Source: Prevotella sp.
GTDB lineage: Bacteria > Bacteroidota > Bacteroidia > Bacteroidales > Dysgonomonadaceae
DNA length: 20,593 nt
Direction: 5' to 3'
Assembly: GCA_031260865.1 (NCBI GenBank)
Contig: JAISKQ010000135.1
Span: forward strand, 1 to 20,593
A model generated the notes under the pieces. That model did no database searches and was not told the origin of the DNA. It worked only from the letters and a program-made list of their open reading frames with translations. The translations under genes and the position numbers were made by a program. Within the stretch, counting starts at the first letter, position 1. Every line of letters begins with the position of its first letter. Positions 15,941 through 20,593 of the stretch are shown in pieces.

Positions 15941-16837
15941 ATGAAAAAACTATTTATATACTTACCTATCTTATTTTTGGTAATTTCTCTGGCTTCTTGT
16001 GGAGAAGACTTGGATACCGAAAATAGTGTATTTGATGATTCCCTCATAAAAGAAAAGACCGACTTTGACAGGTGGCTGGATAAGTATTACGTAAAACCAT
16101 ATAATATACAGATATTGTATAATTATGTGGATATAGAAACTGATTTCGATTATGATTTGGTTCCGGCGGATTTAGAAAAGTCAAAATCTTTGTCCATTTT
16201 GGCAAAATACTTATGGATAGAACCTTATGAAGAATATATGGGTATGGCGTTTTTCAGAACATACGCGCCGCGCGTCCTTCAATATATAGGCAACCCGGGT
16301 TGGAAGAGCAACAACAGTATTATATTGGGAACCGCCGAAACCGGAGTTAAAATAGCTCTTTGGAATGTCAATAACTTGAATATGAATGATCCGTCCACAT
16401 ATTTGCGTTATATCAAGACAATGCACCATGAATACGCGCATATATTCCAACAGCAAAAGATCACCGATCCCCTTTTCGACCAGATAACACCGGAAGTTTA
16501 TGTAGGCGATAACTGGACAGGTTCAACAGACCTGGCTGCTTATCGATCAGGTTGCGTATCCACGTACGCGGCAAGTTCTCCGATAGAAGACTTTGTTGAG
16601 ATTTACTCTATATTTGTCACAAACACGCCTGAATATTGGAACAATATGTTGACAGCCGCGTCAACCAACGCGGATGGCAGTCCATGTTCCGGAGCTAATT
16701 ATATCAGGCAGAAATTCGACATTGTCGCCGATTATTACAAAAACAGTTGGGGTATCGACATCTATAAAATGAGAGAAATCGTCAATAGACGTAAAACTGA
16801 AATTTTGACTTTAGATTTGAATTCACTCTATAAATAA
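15941..16837 (+). CDS. SusCD-associated zinc metallohydrolase lipoprotein (HExxH)
   Basis: A 298-residue lipoprotein (lipobox LASC, Cys20, followed by GEDLD) that carries a gluzincin-like zinc site: HEYAH at 163-167, with His163 and His167 as ligands and Glu164 as the catalytic base. A likely third ligand lies in the EDFVE segment at 216-220, about 50 residues downstream. This layout and context agree with the family described as substrate-import-associated zinc metallohydrolase lipoproteins (putative zinc-binding metallopeptidase, PF15890-type), which are found beside SusC/SusD pairs. It probably acts at the cell surface, trimming or opening the imported ligand, or could bind it without cleavage. 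The substrate is not known. The gene starts 31 bp after SusD and 12 bp before the next gene, so it is clearly in the operon. Confidence 0.9.
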   Translation: MKKLFIYLPILFLVISLASCGEDLDTENSVFDDSLIKEKTDFDRWLDKYYVKPYNIQILYNYVDIETDFDYDLVPADLEKSKSLSILAKYLWIEPYEEYMGMAFFRTYAPRVLQYIGNPGWKSNNSIILGTAETGVKIALWNVNNLNMNDPSTYLRYIKTMHHEYAHIFQQQKITDPLFDQITPEVYVGDNWTGSTDLAAYRSGCVSTYAASSPIEDFVEIYSIFVTNTPEYWNNMLTAASTNADGSPCSGANYIRQKFDIVADYYKNSWGIDIYKMREIVNRRKTEILTLDLNSLYK

Positions 16838-16849
16838 TTGAATATATAT

Positions 16850-18181
16850 ATGAAAAAGCTAGGATATTATATATTGTTTTTTACCGGATTTCTGTTGATG
16901 CAATCTTGTCTGCACGAAGAAAATGATGTATTCGATACACCGGCGGCGCAACGATTGAATGAAGCCCAGAAAATTTACGAGAAAATACTGACCGACGCGC
17001 CTAATGGTTGGGTTTTGGAATACATCGCGGGAGATACCGACGCTAACAGAAGAGGAGCGTTCAACTATCTCCTGTCGTTCAAAGACGGGCAGGTAACAGC
17101 CGCGGTGGATATGTTGGCATTGGCGGATATCGCCCCGAATCAGGCGAATCCCTATACTAAGATAACATCTCAATACACTTTTAGCCAGGATATGGGGGTT
17201 ATTGTATCATTCGATACCTATAATCTTTACTTACACTACTACCATGATCAACATGGCAGTTATACCACATACAAAGGAGACTTTGAGTTTACCATAATGG
17301 AAGCGACCGAAGACCTTGTGGTGTTAAGAGGGAAAAAATACGGGAATATAATGGAAATGCACAGGCTTCCGGCTAATATAACATGGGATAAGTACTTGGA
17401 AGATGTGGATAATATCATTTCCTTAACCGAAGTATATGGTTCCTTTAAACTGAAGTCGGGAAATAGTGTGTTAGCCGATTGTTCAAAAAGTTCGAACAAC
17501 AGATACGACTTTACGGTAGCGGCAAATTCTTCCGCTTCGAACGCGATATATACTCAGGAAGGTATTAAATTCATTGACGCTATTGAGATAGCCGGCGTGA
17601 AAGTACAGAACTTTAAATGGAATGAAACGTCCAGAATTTATAACTGTACTGACAAGGGCTTTGAAAACCTTACCTTGGAACCATACGCGGAACCTTCATA
17701 TTTATTCTATTACGAGTTTCCGGGTACATATACATTGACTTATAAAACCCCTACTGACATCACTGTGACAAAAACAGTAACGATAGAAGAAAAAGTTAAA
17801 AACCGAACATTCGTATTGAAGGGCGCGACAGATTTTGACATCGAATTGGGTTATGATAACGCTACCGGAACCGTAAGTATTAAGACTCAGAATGTAGGTA
17901 CATCCGGCAATGATGTGATTACACTTTGTCCTTGGGATCAAAAAGCAGGCTACTTATCAACATCTACAACTGTAGGAATGGTTAGTGTGTTGAATCTCGT
18001 TAGCAAGGAAAACGGTATCATCCAATTCTCATTACACAAAGATAATGGTGTTTGGGGTTCTTATGTGGTAAACGGTTTCCTTTTGAGAATATATAATACC
18101 GCCGGTACATTTATCGCGTATTATATGGCTTCCGATACGGGAAGACATCGATTCTATGATTTAGAACTGACAAAACAATAA
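16850..18181 (+). CDS. DUF4302 lipoprotein
   Basis: A 443-residue predicted surface lipoprotein. The ATG at 16850 is preferred over the in-frame TTG at 16838, because it gives a standard signal peptide (MKKLGYYILFF...LLMQSC, Cys20). The N-terminal half (about 30-190) fits the DUF4302 family: RLNEAQKIYEKILTDAPNGW, LEYIAGD, a FNYLLSFKDGQV strand, and YLHYYHDQHGSYTTYKGDFEF. A second region follows at about 195-285. The last 154 residues (290-443) form a beta-rich domain that is also present at the end of the next protein. Family function is unknown; it usually accompanies SusC/SusD and a metallohydrolase. A role as an accessory ligand-binding protein is inferred from the context. Confidence 0.85.
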   Translation: MKKLGYYILFFTGFLLMQSCLHEENDVFDTPAAQRLNEAQKIYEKILTDAPNGWVLEYIAGDTDANRRGAFNYLLSFKDGQVTAAVDMLALADIAPNQANPYTKITSQYTFSQDMGVIVSFDTYNLYLHYYHDQHGSYTTYKGDFEFTIMEATEDLVVLRGKKYGNIMEMHRLPANITWDKYLEDVDNIISLTEVYGSFKLKSGNSVLADCSKSSNNRYDFTVAANSSASNAIYTQEGIKFIDAIEIAGVKVQNFKWNETSRIYNCTDKGFENLTLEPYAEPSYLFYYEFPGTYTLTYKTPTDITVTKTVTIEEKVKNRTFVLKGATDFDIELGYDNATGTVSIKTQNVGTSGNDVITLCPWDQKAGYLSTSTTVGMVSVLNLVSKENGIIQFSLHKDNGVWGSYVVNGFLLRIYNTAGTFIAYYMASDTGRHRFYDLELTKQ

Positions 18182-18196
18182 ATAAATTAGAGCATT

Positions 18197-19288
18197 ATGA
18201 AAAAGCTGTTTAATATTATATTTTTTATTGCATTTGGCTTTATGTTAGTCAGTTGCGAGAAAGACACAGGAGTGATCATCCCTGAGTCAAAACTGAAAGT
18301 GATCGAATCGAGTGTGCTTTTCGAGCAACCGGGAGGTACAGGCTTTATCAAAGTGGAAGCCGAAGGCGCTATAACAGCCATACCCGGTCAGGATTGGATC
18401 ACCGTCACTACTTCCGGTACTACGGTCAATGTTACAGTAGGAGCAAATGAAGGTATGGGCGGAAGAAATGGTCATGTAACCATCAAATCGGGGAATGAGC
18501 AAGTGAACGTCACAGTAATGCAGTCACCGTCTCTTTTCTATTTGGTTGACTATAACGGCTCCTTAGAGTTTCCTCTTTTAGGCGGGACTTTATCGGTTAA
18601 TTATGAAAACCGTAATGTGCCTATTAGTTTGACTACAAGCCAATCATGGGTAACGGCTGTAAAAGGAGCGGACGGAACCATTAACATCACAGTGGATCCA
18701 AGCGCGGCTAAACGAACAGCTACGGTGACTATTACCGCTTTATTCGCTGATGGTCAAAAGAGTATATTTACTGTTCCTATATCGCAAGAAATGGTCTATG
18801 AAGATATTATTGGCGATTATAAGGTTACTTATTCCACATCAACCTCCAATACCAACCCTACAAGGACATTAAATGTTAGCCTTATTAAAGGAACATTGGC
18901 GAATACCTATCTTCTTAAAGGATTTTTGGCTGATGAATCCGCCGGGGAAATTGTTATGAGCTATAATAGCGCTACAAAAACTGTCTCATTATTGGGACAG
19001 ATTATTGGTCAGACATCTTTAGGCTATGATTTTTGGCTTCTCCCTTATGCAGTGTCTGGCTCAAGCGCTTATACATCAAGAACTACAACCTATGGTTTAG
19101 TAAGCGTTTTTGATACGACAGGGACAAACATAACCTTTAAGATGGTAAGCAATAACGTATGGACCACTTATACTTATATTGGCTTTATACTTAGAAACTA
19201 TAACAGTAGCGGCTCAAATATGGGCAATGTGACGAACAAAGATGGTCAAAGTAATTTCTATATCAATATAACTTTTACAAAGCAGTAA
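18197..19288 (+). CDS. Two-BACON-domain lipoprotein with a C-terminal domain shared with the DUF4302 protein
   Basis: A 363-residue predicted surface lipoprotein: signal peptide with lipobox VSC (Cys20) followed by EKD. Two BACON-type immunoglobulin-like repeats follow. The first is at about 37-112 (GQDWITV, then VNVTVGANEGMGGRNGHVTI and VMQSP); the second is at about 120-200 (TSQSWVTAV, INITVDPSAAKRTATVTIT, ISQEM). The W-(I/V)-T and N/R-x-A-x-V-T-I pattern ending in a Q is the BACON signature. The final part (about 202-363) is a beta-rich domain alignable by eye with residues 290-443 of the preceding lipoprotein. BACON domains are thought to be ligand- or mucin-binding or spacer modules. The gene is the last of the operon, 15 bp after its neighbour and 88 bp before a perfect terminator. 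Confidence 0.87.
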   Translation: MKKLFNIIFFIAFGFMLVSCEKDTGVIIPESKLKVIESSVLFEQPGGTGFIKVEAEGAITAIPGQDWITVTTSGTTVNVTVGANEGMGGRNGHVTIKSGNEQVNVTVMQSPSLFYLVDYNGSLEFPLLGGTLSVNYENRNVPISLTTSQSWVTAVKGADGTINITVDPSAAKRTATVTITALFADGQKSIFTVPISQEMVYEDIIGDYKVTYSTSTSNTNPTRTLNVSLIKGTLANTYLLKGFLADESAGEIVMSYNSATKTVSLLGQIIGQTSLGYDFWLLPYAVSGSSAYTSRTTTYGLVSVFDTTGTNITFKMVSNNVWTTYTYIGFILRNYNSSGSNMGNVTNKDGQSNFYINITFTKQ

Positions 19289-19376
19289 AGCGATGAAATA
19301 GTATTTTGATGTAATAAGCTAATACTATGATGTATATCACATAGGATTCTTTAAGAAAATACAAATGCGTTACTTT

Positions 19377-19416
19377 AAATCCCCTGTATTAAATATTGAT
19401 AATACAGGGGATTTTT
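19377..19416 (+). terminator. Strong intrinsic terminator of the SusC-SusD operon
   Basis: The arm 19377-19390 (AAATCCCCTGTATT) pairs perfectly, over 14 bp, with 19401-19414 (AATACAGGGGATTT) around a 10-nt loop, and a T-run (19412-19416) follows. It ends the five-gene operon and separates it from the desulfidase gene. Confidence 0.9.
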
Positions 19417-19450
19417 ATGTGCAATTAGCCAAAAGTCAAAGAATAAATCT

Positions 19451-19458
19451 TATATTTG
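19451..19458 (+). promoter_or_regulatory. Candidate sigma-ABfr -7 element for the cysteine desulfidase-like gene
   Basis: TATATTTG is an exact TAnnTTTG match 30 bp before the ATG at 19489, right after the operon terminator. A TTAG at 19425-19428 is the closest -33-like word, at a spacing of 22 bp. Confidence 0.5.
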
Positions 19459-19488
19459 TACAAATAAACGCTAAATGACCGAAATGCT

Positions 19489-20593
19489 ATGCTGAATGAG
19501 CTTGAACGTAATCAAATTGTCGGTTTAATAAAGAAAGAGGTAGTCCCTGCCATTGGGTGTACCGAACCTATCGCTGTATCATTATGTGTGGCAAAGGCTA
19601 CCGAAATACTGGGAAAATTCCCTGATAAAATACAGGTATATCTTAGCGCCAATATCTTAAAGAACGCTATGGGAGTCGGTATCCCGGGCACAAAGATGGT
19701 CGGTTTGCCTATCGCCATAGCATTAGGCGCCATCATCGGAAAAAGCGAATACGGACTACAAGTATTGAAAGATTTAGAGCCGGAGAATGTGGAAGAAGGG
19801 AAGCAATATATAGCCGAAAAACGTATCGAAATCGGGCTAAAGGAGAATAACAACGACAACCTTTATATAGAGGTGCATTGCTTGAGTGAGACAGACGAAG
19901 CCATTGCGATTATAAAAGGTACTCATACCAATTTCACCTATACAGCAAAGAACGGCGTGATTCTCAGCAATGAAAAAGCCACTAATGAAAGGAAGACGAA
20001 TGATGATGATGTCATCCTGTCTTTTTCTAAAGTGTACGAATTCGCGACCACAACCCCAATAGATGATATTCATTTCATCTTACAAGCCGCCGAACTCAAC
20101 CGTACCGCCTCTAAATTATCATCACAGGGCAACTATGGTCATAATGTGGCTAAGACTGTAACGGGTACTCTTGGTAAACGGATATTGGGGGATTCGATGC
20201 TTTCCCACATGATGTCATATACTGCCGCTGCTTGCGATGCCCGTATGGACGGAGCTATGATTCCCGTAATGAGTAACTCCGGTAGTGGAAATCAAGGTAT
20301 TACGGCAACCCTTCCTGTACTGACTTTCGCTGAAGATTCCGATTGTAGCGAAGAAAGCCTGATTAGAGCATTGATCCTCAGCCACCTGACCGTCGTATAT
20401 ATCAAACAGAAGTTAGGACGCTTGTCTGCCTTGTGCGGATGTGTAGCCGCGGCTACGGGAGCCAGTTGCGGAATAACTTACCTGATGGGCGGAGACTATA
20501 ATCAAATCACCTTTGCCGTAAAGAATATGGTAGGTAATATAACGGGGATGATTTGCGATGGAGCAAAGCCCAGTTGCGCCCTTAAAATATCCA
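19489..20593 (+). CDS. UPF0597 family protein, L-cysteine desulfidase (CyuA/YhaM)-like, 3' partial
   Basis: The frame stays open from ATG 19489 to the window edge (368 codons); a full family member is about 430 aa, so the last 60 or so residues are missing. Visible features: AIGCTEPIAV at 21-30 with Cys24, a GVGIPGT(K/R)MVGLPIA segment near 64-78, SGNYGHN near 206-212, ACDARMDGAMIPVMSNSGSG near 246-265, and a cysteine cluster C316, C318 and C327 in LCGCVAAATGASCG. These fit the iron-sulfur-dependent serine dehydratase alpha-like/UPF0597 family, whose E. coli member CyuA (YhaM) is an L-cysteine desulfidase that yields pyruvate, sulfide and ammonia. An earlier ATG at 19484 is in another frame and stops at once. 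The gene is not part of the SusC-SusD operon, being behind its terminator and having its own promoter candidate. Confidence 0.9.
   Translation, partial: MLNELERNQIVGLIKKEVVPAIGCTEPIAVSLCVAKATEILGKFPDKIQVYLSANILKNAMGVGIPGTKMVGLPIAIALGAIIGKSEYGLQVLKDLEPENVEEGKQYIAEKRIEIGLKENNNDNLYIEVHCLSETDEAIAIIKGTHTNFTYTAKNGVILSNEKATNERKTNDDDVILSFSKVYEFATTTPIDDIHFILQAAELNRTASKLSSQGNYGHNVAKTVTGTLGKRILGDSMLSHMMSYTAAACDARMDGAMIPVMSNSGSGNQGITATLPVLTFAEDSDCSEESLIRALILSHLTVVYIKQKLGRLSALCGCVAAATGASCGITYLMGGDYNQITFAVKNMVGNITGMICDGAKPSCALKIS

Overview
The window reads as chromosomal DNA of a member of the Bacteroidota, most probably the order Bacteroidales. The evidence is a complete SusC/SusD outer-membrane importer locus with BACON and DUF4302 lipoproteins, a DUF5686 outer-membrane protein, the long form of PyrF, weak Shine-Dalgarno sites, and repeated matches to the Bacteroidales sigma-ABfr promoter element TAnnTTTG ahead of genes. 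The genus cannot be fixed from the sequence. No rRNA, tRNA, CRISPR array, transposase or phage gene was seen.

Region 1 (1-4424) is housekeeping and metabolism, all on the + strand: the last 36 codons of a Der-like ribosome-biogenesis GTPase, pyrF (OMP decarboxylase), a small two-repeat DUF1508/YegP-family protein closed by a strong terminator, a LysR-type regulator, and an AMP-forming acyl-CoA synthetase-like enzyme.

Region 2 (4425-5271) is a non-coding repeat field. A 17-copy array of the 7-mer GTTACAA is followed by four units of about 100 bp and two decayed unit cores. All six unit cores keep a TAnnTTTG word pointing at the next gene, ettA, which encodes an ABC-F translation factor.

Region 3 (5272-10642) holds ettA, a 12-strand-or-larger barrel candidate of the DUF5686 family with an N-terminal carboxypeptidase-regulatory-like domain, and a convergent diacylglycerol-kinase-family lipid kinase. 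The kinase has a full -33/-7 promoter, which also shows that its start codon is the inner ATG.

Region 4 (10643-19416) is the accessory core: a five-gene operon of a SusC-like TonB-dependent transporter, a SusD-like lipoprotein, a zinc metallohydrolase lipoprotein (HExxH), a DUF4302 lipoprotein and a two-BACON-domain lipoprotein. Gaps between genes are 12-32 bp, and the operon ends in a perfect 14-bp-stem terminator. All four proteins after SusC have lipobox signal peptides. The last two share a C-terminal domain of about 155 residues, so they look like modular surface binding proteins. With a putative peptidase and no glycoside hydrolase, the locus is more likely to capture and import peptides or protein-derived ligands than polysaccharide; this is inference. 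The likely operon promoter abuts a pentanucleotide (ATTAT) repeat that could make expression variable.

Region 5 (19417-20593) carries the 5' part of a UPF0597/CyuA-type L-cysteine desulfidase (serine dehydratase alpha-like) gene, which runs off the window.
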